Shown here piece after piece: positions 8,135 through 17,445 of a stretch of DNA of 64,000 nt. Source of the DNA: Cryobacterium psychrophilum (GTDB taxonomy: Bacteria > Actinomycetota > Actinomycetes > Actinomycetales > Microbacteriaceae); the NCBI RefSeq assembly GCF_004365915.1, contig NZ_SODI01000001.1, positions 2,480,001 to 2,544,000 of the forward strand, written 5' to 3'. Both the position numbers and the translations under genes were made by a program. Positions within the stretch are counted from its first letter, which is position 1; each line of letters begins with the position of its first letter. The notes beneath the pieces are model-generated. The model saw nothing but the letters and a program-made list of their open reading frames with translations, was not told where the DNA came from and did not search any database.

Positions 8135-9139
8135 CTAGCGGGGACGCAGAAAGCCGACGCGCTCGAAGACGGTGTCGAGCGTGGCGTCGGCCACCTCGGC
8201 GGCGTGCGCGGCGTTGACAGCGAGCAACCGGTCGAGCTCGGCCGGGTCGTCGAGCAGCTCCTGCACCCGCGCCCGAATCGGATCGAACGTCGACGTGACC
8301 ACCTCGGCGAGGCCCTTTTTGAGGTCGCCGTAACCGCGGCCGGCGTACTCGTCCTCGAGGGACTGTGTCGACCGCTCGGCCAGTACGGAGTAAATCGTGA
8401 GGAGGTTGGCGACACCGGGCTTGTTCTCCCGGTCGAAGACCACACCGCCGTCGGTGTCGGTGACGGCGCGCATGATCTTCTTACGGGTCACCGCGGAGTC
8501 CTCCAGCATCCAGATCACCCCGGCGTGTGACTCCGCCGACTTCGACATCTTCGACAGGGGGTTCTGCAGGTCGTAGATCTTGGCGGTCTCCTTCTGGATG
8601 GCGACCTCCGGCACGGTGAACGTGTCACCGAAGCGGGAGTTGAACCGAACCGCGAGGTCGCGCGTCAGCTCCACGTGCTGGCGCTGATCCTCTCCGACGG
8701 GCACGATCGACGTCTGGTACAGCAGAATGTCTGCCGCCATCAGCGTTGGGTAGGCGAACAGGCCCACCGTCGTGGCGTCGGCGCCGTGCCTGGCTGATTT
8801 GTCCTTGAATTGCGTCATGCGGCTCGCCTCACCGTAACCGGTGATGGTGTTGAGCACCCACGCGAGCTGCGCGTGTGCGGCCACATGAGACTGCACGTAG
8901 AGGGTGGAGGCGGAGGGGTCGATACCGGCCGCGATGTACTGCGCCGCGGTACGCCGGGTGTTCTCGCGCAGCGCGGTCGGGTCCTGTGGCACCGTGATGG
9001 CGTGCAGGTCGACGATGGAGAAGAACGCGTCATGCGTCTGCTGCAGCTCCTTCCAATTGAGGAGGGCTCCGATGTAGTTGCCGATCTGCAGCGATTCAGC
9101 CGAGGGCTGCATGCCCGAGTACAAGCGTGTTTTAGTCAT
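8135..9139 (-). CDS. trpS: Tryptophanyl-tRNA synthetase
   Basis: Charges tRNA-Trp. 334 aa, normal for the bacterial class Ic enzyme. The HIGH-equivalent is in [18 protein letters not shown] near residue 12, and the KMSKS loop is [10 protein letters not shown] near residue 200. [19 protein letters not shown] motif appears as [19 protein letters not shown]. The start ATG 9139 gives [11 protein letters not shown]. It is 30 bp downstream of the exonuclease III gene on the same strand. Confidence 0.97.
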   Translation of the reverse strand: MTKTRLYSGMQPSAESLQIGNYIGALLNWKELQQTHDAFFSIVDLHAITVPQDPTALRENTRRTAAQYIAAGIDPSASTLYVQSHVAAHAQLAWVLNTITGYGEASRMTQFKDKSARHGADATTVGLFAYPTLMAADILLYQTSIVPVGEDQRQHVELTRDLAVRFNSRFGDTFTVPEVAIQKETAKIYDLQNPLSKMSKSAESHAGVIWMLEDSAVTRKKIMRAVTDTDGGVVFDRENKPGVANLLTIYSVLAERSTQSLEDEYAGRGYGDLKKGLAEVVTSTFDPIRARVQELLDDPAELDRLLAVNAAHAAEVADATLDTVFERVGFLRPR

Positions 9140-9169
9140 TATTCATATCTCCAGAAAGCAGAACGGGCA

Positions 9170-10009
9170 TCAAATTGCGTAGTCGACGACCACGGGGGAG
9201 TGGTCGGACCAGCGCTCGTCGTAGGCCGCGGCGCGGTCGACCTCGTAGGTGGTGACGGATGCCGCGAGGGCAGGGGTGGCGAGGTGGTAGTCCAGACGCC
9301 AGCCGGTATCGTTGTCGAACGCTTTGCCGCGCTGGGACCACCAGGTGTACGGCCCTTCGACTTCTCCGGCCCACTTGCGTCCCACATCCACCCAGCCGAG
9401 GCCGCCGCCGGTGTTGTAGTCCGCGTCACCTTCGCCTCCCAGAATGGCGTCGAAGTAGGCGCGTTCCTCCGGCAGAAAGCCGGCGTGCTTCTTGTTGCCG
9501 CGCCAGTTCTTGATGTCGAGGGTGCGGTGGCCCACGTTGAGGTCGCCGAGAACGACGGCGAGTTCACTGTGGGCGGTGAGTTCGGGCATCCGCGCCAGCA
9601 TCGCGTCGAGGAACTTGTATTTCTCCACCTGCTTGGGTGTGTCGGTTTCGCCCGAGTGCACGTAGGTGCTCACGACCGTGATCCGGCGGCCGTTCATCTC
9701 GTAATCGGCTTCCAGCCAACGGCCGGCGCTGTCAAAGTCGGTCGCACCGAGCTCCACGCGGTGAATCGTTGCGGCCTTACGGCTCGCCAGGGCCACTCCG
9801 GCGCGGCCCTTGGCCGTGGCGGCGTCGTGCAGGATATTCCAGTCCGGGCCCAGCAGACCCTCGAGGTCTTCGATCGACGCTCGTACCTCCTGGATCGCGA
9901 GGATATCCACGTCACGGGCGGCGAGCCAGTCGCCCATCCCCTTGCGGTACGCGGCGCGAACCCCGTTGGTGTTGATGCTGGCAATACGGAGGGGCTTGGC
10001 TGAAGGCAT
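9170..10009 (-). CDS. xth: Exodeoxyribonuclease III (AP endonuclease, ExoIII/APE1 family)
   Basis: DNA repair enzyme that cuts at abasic sites and trims 3' ends. 279 aa. Catalytic signatures of the endonuclease/exonuclease/phosphatase fold are present: IASINTNGVR (Asn), AIQEVRAS (metal-binding Glu), VVLGDLNVGHRTLDIKN (Asp/Asn), and the C-terminal WSDHSPVVVDY (Asp-His pair). It begins MPSAKPLRIAS at 10009 and lies 9 bp after the YihY gene on the same strand. Confidence 0.95.
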   Translation of the reverse strand: MPSAKPLRIASINTNGVRAAYRKGMGDWLAARDVDILAIQEVRASIEDLEGLLGPDWNILHDAATAKGRAGVALASRKAATIHRVELGATDFDSAGRWLEADYEMNGRRITVVSTYVHSGETDTPKQVEKYKFLDAMLARMPELTAHSELAVVLGDLNVGHRTLDIKNWRGNKKHAGFLPEERAYFDAILGGEGDADYNTGGGLGWVDVGRKWAGEVEGPYTWWSQRGKAFDNDTGWRLDYHLATPALAASVTTYEVDRAAAYDERWSDHSPVVVDYAI

Positions 10010-10018
10010 GCGCCAATT

Positions 10019-11083
10019 CTATCGAGGGGTCTCCGGCGGCAGGTTCTTGACCGCCTTGACCGCCTCGCGTACGCGGCGCGTGGCGCGGGAGCGTCGCCAC
10101 CACGGGAACCCCACGTAGGCGCGGCGCGCGTCCGTGAGTTCGGCCTCGACGTGCGCCCGTTGTTCCTGCTCCTCCTTCTTTGACTTGGCAGCGGCCTTCT
10201 CGTCGGCGCTGCGGGACTCAGGGGGAATGCCCGCGTCGCTCATGCCCACGGAGATCCACGAGGCGGCGAGCAGTATCACTGTGCTCACGAGGTTGAACCA
10301 GATGAGTAGCCCAATGATCACGGCGAATGTGGCGAGGAGCGGGTTCCTGGTCGCCCCGCCGAGGAGCGTGCCGCCCAGGATCTTGAGCACGCCGAGCGCG
10401 ACCCCGCCGAAAACCGAGCCGACCACGAGACGACGCAGCGGAATCCGCACGCGCGAGAGCACCCGGAACAGCGCTGCGAGCGTGGCGCTGTCGATCACCA
10501 GCACGAGCGCAACTCCGATGCTTCGGGCGGTGGCCTGGTACCAGATGGACTGCTGGCTGATGCCGACAAGGCCGAACAGGGTGTCGAGGGCAGCCGTGCT
10601 CGCCAGAGACACCAGCGCTGAGAGCAGGAGGGCGAGGCCGAAGAGCAGCCCGAGTACGAGCTCGCGCGCCTTCAGCAGGAGAATAAACGCGTTCTGCTTC
10701 GGCATACCGAACATGCGCCGCACAGCGAACGAGGTGGTGGAGAGCCATCCGAGGGCGGTGAGGAGCAGCCCGGCGAGGGCGATCGCGCCCGTCCACCGTA
10801 GGGTGGTCCCCGCCGTTTTGAGTGACTCCGGGTCGATCACACCGTCGGCTCCGATAAGGCCGGGTACCGATCGGTTGATCGTGGCGTAGAGCTGCTCGGT
10901 GATGGCGGGGCTGTTCGTGACAAACAGTCCGGCAATCGAGAAGCCCACCCAGAGTGCTGCGAACACGGCAAAGATAGCCTGAAACGACATGCCTCCTGCC
11001 AGCACCGATCCGCCTCGATCGGTGAATTGCGCGAAGACGCGCACGGGCCGCAGGGCGGTGATCTTGGCGAGGATGGGCTTCAC
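10019..11083 (-). CDS. YihY/BrkB family inner-membrane protein
   Basis: 354 aa with about six hydrophobic segments (for example LAGGMSFQAIFAVFAALWVGFSI, then LAGLLLTALGWL, LLFGLALLLSALVSLAS, LLATFAVIIGLLIWFNLVSTVILLAASWISVG). The start resembles the family signature around the Gly-Gly-Met-Ser pocket. The C-terminal 70 residues are charged and cytoplasmic (KAAAKSKKEEQEQRAHVEAE). The E. coli homologue was once called RNase BN wrongly; no enzymatic role is established for the family. Upstream of xth and trpS on the same strand. Confidence 0.85.
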   Translation of the reverse strand: MKPILAKITALRPVRVFAQFTDRGGSVLAGGMSFQAIFAVFAALWVGFSIAGLFVTNSPAITEQLYATINRSVPGLIGADGVIDPESLKTAGTTLRWTGAIALAGLLLTALGWLSTTSFAVRRMFGMPKQNAFILLLKARELVLGLLFGLALLLSALVSLASTAALDTLFGLVGISQQSIWYQATARSIGVALVLVIDSATLAALFRVLSRVRIPLRRLVVGSVFGGVALGVLKILGGTLLGGATRNPLLATFAVIIGLLIWFNLVSTVILLAASWISVGMSDAGIPPESRSADEKAAAKSKKEEQEQRAHVEAELTDARRAYVGFPWWRRSRATRRVREAVKAVKNLPPETPR

Positions 11084-11252
11084 GCGCCCAGCATATACAC
11101 ACCAGGACTAAAACCTGTGACCCGAGTGAACGGATGCCGAAGCCCCACTCTGCGGCGAGTCTCCGGTGCGTCCAGGCGATTCTGGGGAGCCGGTGGTACC
11201 GACCCGAAACAGTGCCGCCGGCTCCTCCGCGCTGGCTGTCGTGAAAATATCC

Positions 11253-11290
11253 AAAAATGGCCGCCCCGCACGAGTGTGCGGAACGGCCAT
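11253..11290 (-). terminator. Rho-independent terminator of the sdh operon
   Basis: Two-part stem: ATGGCCG (11257-11263) pairs with CGGCCAT (11284-11290) and CCGCAC with GTGCGG inside. On the minus strand the stem is followed by TTTTTGG. It starts 14 bp after the sdhB stop, a classic intrinsic terminator. Confidence 0.9.
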
Positions 11291-11304
11291 ATCCCGGATG
11301 GTGC

Positions 11305-12063
11305 TTAGACCTTGCCTCGCATGATGGCCTGCTTGACCTCGGAGATGGCCTGGGTCACCTGGATGCCGCGCGGGCATGCTTCGGTGCAGTTGAAGGTCGT
11401 GCGGCAGCGCCACACGCCCTCCTGGTCGTTGAGGATGTCCAGTCGCACGGCAGCGTTGTCGTCCCGGGAGTCGAAGATGAAGCGGTGGGCGTTCACAATG
11501 GCGGCCGGACCAAAGTACTGGCCGTCCGTCCAGAACACCGGGCAGCTCGAGGTGCATGCCGCGCAGAGGATACATTTCGTCGTGTCGTCGAAGCGTGCGC
11601 GCTGCGCGACGGTCTGAATGCGTTCCTTGCCATCCTTCGGTGCGTTCTGCGACACGAGAAAGGGCTGAACCTCCTTGAACGAGTCGAAGAACGGCTCCAT
11701 GTCAACGATGAGGTCCTTCTCGAGCGGGAGGCCCTTGATCGCCTCGACGTACACCGGCTTGGTGATGTCGAGGTCCTTGATCAGGGTCTTGCACGCCAGG
11801 CGGTTGCGGCCGTTGATGCGCATGGCATCGGAGCCGCAAATTCCGTGGGCGCACGAGCGACGGAAGCTGAGTGAGCCGTCCTGTTCCCACTTGATCTTGT
11901 GCAGGGCGTCCAGCACACGGTCCGTCGGGTACATCTCGACGTCAAAGTCCTGCCAGTGCGGCTCTTCGTCGGCCTCGGGATTGAAACGGCGGATGTTGAA
12001 GGTCACCGTGAAGGACGAGATGGTCTCGGGGACGGCCGGCTGGTCAATCGTTGAAGTGCTCAC
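11305..12063 (-). CDS. sdhB: Succinate dehydrogenase iron-sulfur subunit
   Basis: 252 aa. Carries electrons from SdhA flavin to the membrane anchor through three Fe-S clusters. The [2Fe-2S] ligands are in SCAHGICGSDAMRINGRNRL and the following AC; the [4Fe-4S] ligands are CILCAACTSSCP; the [3Fe-4S] ligands are in CTEACPRGIQ. The GTG start at 12063 shares one base with the sdhA stop, so translation is coupled. Last gene of sdhC-sdhD-sdhA-sdhB, with a strong terminator immediately downstream. Confidence 0.97.
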   Translation of the reverse strand: MSTSTIDQPAVPETISSFTVTFNIRRFNPEADEEPHWQDFDVEMYPTDRVLDALHKIKWEQDGSLSFRRSCAHGICGSDAMRINGRNRLACKTLIKDLDITKPVYVEAIKGLPLEKDLIVDMEPFFDSFKEVQPFLVSQNAPKDGKERIQTVAQRARFDDTTKCILCAACTSSCPVFWTDGQYFGPAAIVNAHRFIFDSRDDNAAVRLDILNDQEGVWRCRTTFNCTEACPRGIQVTQAISEVKQAIMRGKV

Positions 12064-13880
12064 TAGTACTTCCTCTCCATCGGCTGGTAGCGGGTGATGA
12101 CGACCGGTTTCCAGTCGAGCGCGATGTGGTCAGCGGCGTCTGCAGACATCGGGTCTCCGGTGAGATACGCCATCGTGTGCTTCAGGTACTTCTCGTCGTC
12201 ACGGGTCGGGAAGTCCTCGCGCTGGTGTCCGCCACGGCTTTCCTGACGGTTACGGGCGGAGTACACCACGACCTCGGCCAGATCGAGCAGGAAGCCGAGT
12301 TCGACGGCCTCCAGCAGGTCGGTGTTGAACCGGCGGCCCTTGTCCTGCACACCGATGTTCTTGTAACGCTCACGAAGCAGGTGGATGGTCTGGGTCACGC
12401 CGGCGAGAGACTCGTCGGTGCGGAACACCTGGGCGTTCTTGTCCATCTCCTCCTGCAGGATCTTGCGCAGCACGGAGATGCGCTCGGTGCCGGTGGACGA
12501 GCGGATGCCCTCAACCAGGTCGCGAACACCCTTGGCCGGATCCTTCGGCAGCGGAACAAAGTTTGCCGTCTTCACGTACTCGACCGCGTTGATGCCGGCG
12601 CGCTTCCCGAACACGTTGATGTCGAGGAGCGAGTTGGTGCCCAGACGGTTCGAGCCGTGCACCGAGACGCAGGCGCACTCGCCGGCGGCGTAGAGGCCGG
12701 GAACGACGGTCTCGTTGTTGCGCCAGACCTCAGCCTTCACGTTGGTGGGGATGCCGCCCATCGCGTAATGTGCGGTCGGCATGACGGGTACCGGGTCGGT
12801 GACCGGGTCGACGCCGAGGTAGGTGCGGGCGAACTCGGTGATGTCGGGGAGCTTGGTTTCCAGCACCTCCGCGCCGAGGTGAGTGCAGTCCAGGTACAGG
12901 TAATCCTTGTCTGGGCCGGCGCCGCGACCCTCCGCGACCTCCTTGAGCATGCAGCGCGAGACGATGTCACGCGGAGCGAGGTCCTTGATGGTGGGGGCGT
13001 AACGTTCCATGAAACGTTCACCGGACGCGTTGCGGAGAATTGCCCCTTCACCGCGTGCACCCTCGGTGAGCAGAATGCCGAGGCCGGCGAGCCCGGTCGG
13101 GTGGAACTGGAAGAATTCCATGTCCTCGAGGGGGAGGCCCTTGCGCCAGACGATTCCCACGCCGTCACCGGTGAGGGTGTGCGCGTTGGACGTGGTCTTG
13201 TAGATCTTGCCGAATCCGCCGGTGGCGAAGATGAACGCCTTGCCCTGGAAGACGTGCAGTTCACCACTGGAGAGGTCCATGGCGACGACGGCTGACGGCT
13301 GGTCGACTCCGTCAACCTCGGTCATCACGAGGTCGAGCACGTAGTACTCGTTGAAGAAGTTGATGCCGTGCTTGACGCAGTTCTGATACAGCGTCTGCAG
13401 AATCATGTGGCCGGTGCGGTCGGCGGCGTAGCACGCACGACGCACGGGGCTCTTGCCGTGGTCACGGGTGTGGCCACCGAAGCGACGCTGGTCAATCTTG
13501 CCCTCTGGCGTGCGGTTGAAGGGCAGGCCCATGTTCTCGAGGTCGATGACCGCGTCGATGGCTTCCTTGGCCAGGATCTCGGCGGCGTCCTGGTCAACCA
13601 GGTAGTCGCCACCCTTGATCGTGTCGAAGGTGTGCCACTCCCAGTTGTCTTCCTCCACGTTGGCGAGCGCGGCGGCCATGCCGCCCTGTGCTGCCCCGGT
13701 GTGGGACCTGGTGGGGTAAAGCTTGGAGATGACGGCAGTGCTGGCGTTGGGGCCGGCTTCGATGGCGGCACGCATGCCGGCTCCACCCGCTCCCACGATG
13801 ACAATGTCGAACTGGTGGTAGTGAACTCCGTCAACGACGGTGGACGCTGTGGGCGCGGTGGAAGAGGCGGGCGATGTCAT
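12063..13880 (-). CDS. sdhA: Succinate dehydrogenase flavoprotein subunit
   Basis: 605 aa. Oxidises succinate to fumarate in the TCA cycle with covalently bound FAD. The N-terminal FAD motif [18 protein letters not shown] is near residue 26 and the His for the flavin link is in [14 protein letters not shown]. The active-site region has [17 protein letters not shown] and [20 protein letters not shown]. Length and order match actinobacterial Sdh. It follows sdhD by 17 bp and is coupled to sdhB. Confidence 0.97.
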   Translation of the reverse strand: MTSPASSTAPTASTVVDGVHYHQFDIVIVGAGGAGMRAAIEAGPNASTAVISKLYPTRSHTGAAQGGMAAALANVEEDNWEWHTFDTIKGGDYLVDQDAAEILAKEAIDAVIDLENMGLPFNRTPEGKIDQRRFGGHTRDHGKSPVRRACYAADRTGHMILQTLYQNCVKHGINFFNEYYVLDLVMTEVDGVDQPSAVVAMDLSSGELHVFQGKAFIFATGGFGKIYKTTSNAHTLTGDGVGIVWRKGLPLEDMEFFQFHPTGLAGLGILLTEGARGEGAILRNASGERFMERYAPTIKDLAPRDIVSRCMLKEVAEGRGAGPDKDYLYLDCTHLGAEVLETKLPDITEFARTYLGVDPVTDPVPVMPTAHYAMGGIPTNVKAEVWRNNETVVPGLYAAGECACVSVHGSNRLGTNSLLDINVFGKRAGINAVEYVKTANFVPLPKDPAKGVRDLVEGIRSSTGTERISVLRKILQEEMDKNAQVFRTDESLAGVTQTIHLLRERYKNIGVQDKGRRFNTDLLEAVELGFLLDLAEVVVYSARNRQESRGGHQREDFPTRDDEKYLKHTMAYLTGDPMSADAADHIALDWKPVVITRYQPMERKY

Positions 13881-13897
13881 TAGTGAGGGGACAGCTC

Positions 13898-14350
13898 CTA
13901 GAGGGACGAGCAGAAAGAAGGCAGGAGGTCGGCGGGCGCGCCGGCCGGGCAGGCGTCGAACGTGAAGACCACGAGCGTGCCGAGCACGATCAGGATGACC
14001 ACGGCGGCGAGGATGGCGTACTTGAGGATGCCGCGGCTGGTGCGGTTCGTCGCATAGTCATTCACGAGGGTTCGCATGCCGTTGCCACCGTGGATGAGGG
14101 CGAGCCACAGCATGGTGACGTCCCAGATCTGCCAGAACGGATTCGCGAGCTTGCCGGCGACGAAGGCGAAGTTGAGCCTGTTGATGCCCTCGCCGATCAT
14201 CAGGTTGACAAACAGGTGGCCGAAGATCAGCACGACCAGGAGCACGCCGGAGACGCGCATGTAAATCCAGCCCCACTTCTCCCAGTTCGCGCCGCGCTTT
14301 TTGGCGGTGCGCGCGTAGGGGCTGCGGGGGGCGTCGATAGTTGTAGTCAT
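13898..14350 (-). CDS. sdhD: Succinate dehydrogenase hydrophobic membrane anchor
   Basis: 150 aa with three hydrophobic segments ([59 protein letters not shown]). The His in [11 protein letters not shown] is a plausible heme b ligand. Assigned by position in the operon and topology; SdhC and SdhD are hard to tell apart by sequence alone. The C-terminus has two cysteines ([17 protein letters not shown]), not usual for the family. Confidence 0.88.
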   Translation of the reverse strand: MTTTIDAPRSPYARTAKKRGANWEKWGWIYMRVSGVLLVVLIFGHLFVNLMIGEGINRLNFAFVAGKLANPFWQIWDVTMLWLALIHGGNGMRTLVNDYATNRTSRGILKYAILAAVVILIVLGTLVVFTFDACPAGAPADLLPSFCSSL

Positions 14351-14360
14351 ATTCTTTCCC

Positions 14361-14780
14361 CTAGTGTTCGCTGAACACGTTGATGAGGTGGCGCGGAGCG
14401 AAACCGAGCATCGTGATCACCCAGAGTCCGATCACCACATAGAACATGACCTTCTGGTACTTGGCATTCCAGAAGTCGATGAGGATGATCCGCAACCCGT
14501 TGAACGCGTGGAACACGATGGCGGCCACGAGGGCTACTTCACCGAGACCCATAATGGGCGTCTGATACTGCGAGATCACCGCGTTGTAGGCTTCGGGACT
14601 CAGGCGAACCAATGCCGTGTCGAGAATGTGGACCAGCAAGAAGAAGAAAATCGCGACACCGGTGATCCGGTGCAGGACCCATGACCACATGCCTTCGTTG
14701 CCCCGGTACAAGGTGCCGGCCGGGCGACGTGATGTCGTCTTCTGCTGAGATGTTAGGGTTCCTGCCGACTGATTTGGCAT
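14361..14780 (-). CDS. sdhC: Succinate dehydrogenase cytochrome b556 subunit
   Basis: 139 aa from ATG 14780, which has GGAGGG upstream; the longer open frame to 15080 overlaps the glycosyltransferase region and has no family similarity before MPNQSAG. Three membrane helices and the SdhC signature HRITGVAIFFFLLVHILD, with heme-ligand candidate His in VFHAFNGLRIILIDFW. First gene of the sdh operon; the 113 bp upstream to the glycosyltransferase stop must hold the promoter, though no clear boxes were seen. Confidence 0.92.
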   Translation of the reverse strand: MPNQSAGTLTSQQKTTSRRPAGTLYRGNEGMWSWVLHRITGVAIFFFLLVHILDTALVRLSPEAYNAVISQYQTPIMGLGEVALVAAIVFHAFNGLRIILIDFWNAKYQKVMFYVVIGLWVITMLGFAPRHLINVFSEH

Positions 14781-14893
14781 GAACAACCCTCCCTGGCTGA
14801 ATAGTTTTTGCCTCAAACGAGACCGATCGGGCTCAATGAGCTCGCCTAACAGTCTAGCCATGTGCGCACCCGCGCTGGTGACGCTGGCGTCGC

Positions 14894-16048
14894 TCAGCGC
14901 TGCAAATATAGAGGAATTGCGGTCATTGACCGAATGGCTGCGCGCTCGTCGATTACGTCCTCGTAGTGACCCATCAGTACGTCGCACACCGTCGGCCAGG
15001 AACGTCCGAGAACCGTGCGTCGCCCGGCCTCGCCCATTCGGTTGCGCACGGAGGGATCGCGCACGAGCCGCTCCACGCAACGGCGCAGGTCGCGCTCGTC
15101 GTCGGGAATGAAAAGGTAACCGTTCTCGCCGTGAGTCACGAGGTCGAGGGGACCACCCGCGGCAGGCGCCACCACCGGCAGCCCCGCGGCGTGGGCTTCC
15201 TGCAGCGTTTGACCGAAGGTCTCTTCCGTTCCCGCGTGCACGAATATGTCAAAGCTGGCATAGGCCGTGGAGAGTTCGGAACCGGCGAGACGACCAAGCC
15301 AGGTGACGGGCATACCTTCGAGCGCCCTCGCGATCTGCGGTTCCGACGGTCCATCGCCCACGAGTGCCAAGCGGATGCCCGAGATCCCGCGCAGTGCGCG
15401 AAACCGTTCCACTTGCTTCTCGGGTGCCATGCGTCCGACGTAGCCCACGATGACCTCATGATTGGGGGCAATCTTCTGCCGGAGGGCGGTTACGTCTGGC
15501 GAGTTCTTGCGGTTCGGATGAAAACCCACGAGGTCGACCCCGCGGGTCCACAGCGCCAGGTTGGGAACATGCATTCGCTCAAGGTCGCGCATCGACGCGG
15601 ACGAGGGTACGAGCGTGCGCGTGGCCCCCTCGTGAACCCACTTGACATAGCGCCAGGCGAGGGCGGTCGCCTGGCCGAGGCGGTTGCGCGCGGCGTAGCC
15701 GGCAACATCCGTTTGGAAAATGGCGACGGAGGGGATATCGAGCCGGTTCGCGGCCGAGATGCCTTGGGCGCCGAGCAGGAAGGGGCTCGCCGCGTGAACC
15801 ACGTCGGGACGGAAATCGGCGAGCAGACGTTGCACGTGCGGACTCGGGAGTCCCACCGGGAACTGCCGGTAGGCGATGGCGGGCACGGTGTGCACGGGAA
15901 ATCCCGCATAGTGGCGGGGCGCGCCCGCCGGCGCGATGACGATGGCCTCGTGACCGGCCCCGGCAAGGTGCTCAAGCACCTTGCACACGCTGGTCGTGAC
16001 TCCGCTGATGGTGGGAAGGAAACTTTCGCTGATGAGTGCGACCCGCAT
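14894..16048 (-). CDS. GT4-family glycosyltransferase, MgtA/PimB-like alpha-mannosyltransferase
   Basis: 384 aa, GT-B fold. N-terminal donor/acceptor domain starts RVALISESFLPTISGVTTSV, a signature of the GDP-mannose-dependent mannosyltransferases of actinobacteria. The nucleotide domain begins VIVGYVGRMAPEKQVERF and holds the EX7E motif in EETFGQTLQEAHAAGLPVVAP. Established: relatives (MgtA, PimB') mannosylate glycolipids such as lipomannan precursors. It is divergent from manC, whose product GDP-mannose is the likely donor, which supports the assignment. The exact acceptor is unknown. Confidence 0.85.
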   Translation of the reverse strand: MRVALISESFLPTISGVTTSVCKVLEHLAGAGHEAIVIAPAGAPRHYAGFPVHTVPAIAYRQFPVGLPSPHVQRLLADFRPDVVHAASPFLLGAQGISAANRLDIPSVAIFQTDVAGYAARNRLGQATALAWRYVKWVHEGATRTLVPSSASMRDLERMHVPNLALWTRGVDLVGFHPNRKNSPDVTALRQKIAPNHEVIVGYVGRMAPEKQVERFRALRGISGIRLALVGDGPSEPQIARALEGMPVTWLGRLAGSELSTAYASFDIFVHAGTEETFGQTLQEAHAAGLPVVAPAAGGPLDLVTHGENGYLFIPDDERDLRRCVERLVRDPSVRNRMGEAGRRTVLGRSWPTVCDVLMGHYEDVIDERAAIRSMTAIPLYLQR

Positions 16049-16149
16049 GATTTGAGGCTAGAGGCGCAGGGTGGCCCCGGTGTGGCGTGGGAGTGAAAGC
16101 CGGATGAACGTGCACCGGCCCGTCCAGCGGTGCGCGATAGTCTGGCCCC

Positions 16150-17271
16150 ATGCCGAAGATTCCCGCCGCCCTCGACCGCTTCTACAGTGTGATTCCGGCG
16201 GGCGGGATCGGATCGAGGCTCTGGCCGCTCTCCCGGGCCGACGCGCCCAAGTTCTTGCACGACCTCACCGGTTCCGGCCAGACGCTGCTTCGCGATACCT
16301 GGGACCGGCTCGTGCCCGTGGCCGGAAACCAGCGCGTCATGGTCGTCACCGGACGTGCACACCGAGCCGCCGTGGAACGCCAGTTGCCTGAGCTGCGCGA
16401 CCCCAACGTCGTTCTCGAGAGTGAGCCCCGTGACTCGACGGCGGCCATCGGCCTCGCGGCCGCCATCCTGGAACGCCGCGAACCGGGAGTGATCATCGGC
16501 TCGTTCCCCGCCGACCACGTCATCTCCGGGGAATCCCTGTTCCGTGCCGCGGTGACCGAGGCCGTGGTCGCGGCCGACGCCGGGTATATCGTCACGATCG
16601 GCATCCGCCCCACCGAGCCGTCGATCGGTTTTGGGTACATCAAGAGCAACGGCGCTCTCGACATCCCGGGGGCGGAGAGCGCCCTGTCGGTTGACTCCTT
16701 CGTAGAAAAGCCCGATCCCGAGGTGGCCGAGCAGTACCTCACCGAGGGGACGTACCTCTGGAATGCCGGGATGTTCATTTCTCGCGCGGACCGTCTGCTC
16801 GAGGCGATCGGCGAGAGCGAGCCGGAGTTGCTCGCCGGGCTGCTCGAACTTGCCGAGGCGTGGGACACCCCGCGCCGGGGCGCGGTCGTTGACCGTGTGT
16901 GGCCGGCACTGAAGAAAATTGCCATCGACTACTCGGTGGCCGAGCCCGCCGCCGCTGCCGGACGACTCGTGGTGATTCCCGGCCAGTTCGAGTGGGACGA
17001 CGTGGGCGATTTCGCCTCCATCGCCAAACTGCACTCCGGGGGGCGCAAGGCCAACCTCGCCATCCTCGGGGAGGGCGCCCGCGTACTCGCCGACTCAAGC
17101 AGCGGAATTGTTGTGAGCCACACCGGCCGCATGATCGCGCTCATCGGCGTGGAAGACATCGTCGTGATCGACACCCCCGATGCCCTTCTCGTCACGACGA
17201 GCGCCAACGCCCAGAAGGTCAAGTCCGTCGTCGACGCGCTGAAGCTGTCGGGCAGCAGCGACGTGCTTTAG
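16150..17271 (+). CDS. manC: Mannose-1-phosphate guanylyltransferase
   Basis: Makes GDP-mannose from mannose 1-phosphate and GTP. 373 aa, the short form without the isomerase domain. Nucleotide-binding motif PAGGIGSRLWPLSRADAPKF lies near residue 15. Other family motifs are FPADHVI, GYIKSNGALDIP and VDSFVEKPD. It is divergent from the GT4 mannosyltransferase gene, with 101 bp between starts. Confidence 0.93.
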   Translation: MPKIPAALDRFYSVIPAGGIGSRLWPLSRADAPKFLHDLTGSGQTLLRDTWDRLVPVAGNQRVMVVTGRAHRAAVERQLPELRDPNVVLESEPRDSTAAIGLAAAILERREPGVIIGSFPADHVISGESLFRAAVTEAVVAADAGYIVTIGIRPTEPSIGFGYIKSNGALDIPGAESALSVDSFVEKPDPEVAEQYLTEGTYLWNAGMFISRADRLLEAIGESEPELLAGLLELAEAWDTPRRGAVVDRVWPALKKIAIDYSVAEPAAAAGRLVVIPGQFEWDDVGDFASIAKLHSGGRKANLAILGEGARVLADSSSGIVVSHTGRMIALIGVEDIVVIDTPDALLVTTSANAQKVKSVVDALKLSGSSDVL

Positions 17272-17299
17272 GGCGCTGACACGCGCACGCATGCCTGCG

Positions 17300-17372
17300 C
17301 AGATGAGCAAAACAGGGTCGCAAATGTCGCGGGTTGATAACCATTCGGCTTGCGCGCCACTTTGCTCATCTG
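17300..17372. promoter_or_regulatory. Long-range inverted repeat upstream of BMP operon
   Basis: Perfect 12-bp arms CAGATGAGCAAA (17300-17311) and TTTGCTCATCTG (17361-17372), 49 bases apart, in the 174-bp gap before the nucleoside transport operon. It ends 73 bp before the TTG start. It could be a pair of operator half-sites for looping, a leader RNA stem, or a terminator for manC. No T-run follows. Nature undetermined. Confidence 0.55.
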
Positions 17373-17445
17373 AGCGGCGCAACATTCTGTAACGTGGCCA
17401 CCACGGCCCGAGCGAACCCCGCACGGCAGCATCCTGGAGGTCACT

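Noticed and set aside
17272..17445. Purine riboswitch before the BMP operon
   Set aside because: The 12-bp inverted repeat does not fit the three-way junction with conserved loops of known purine riboswitches.
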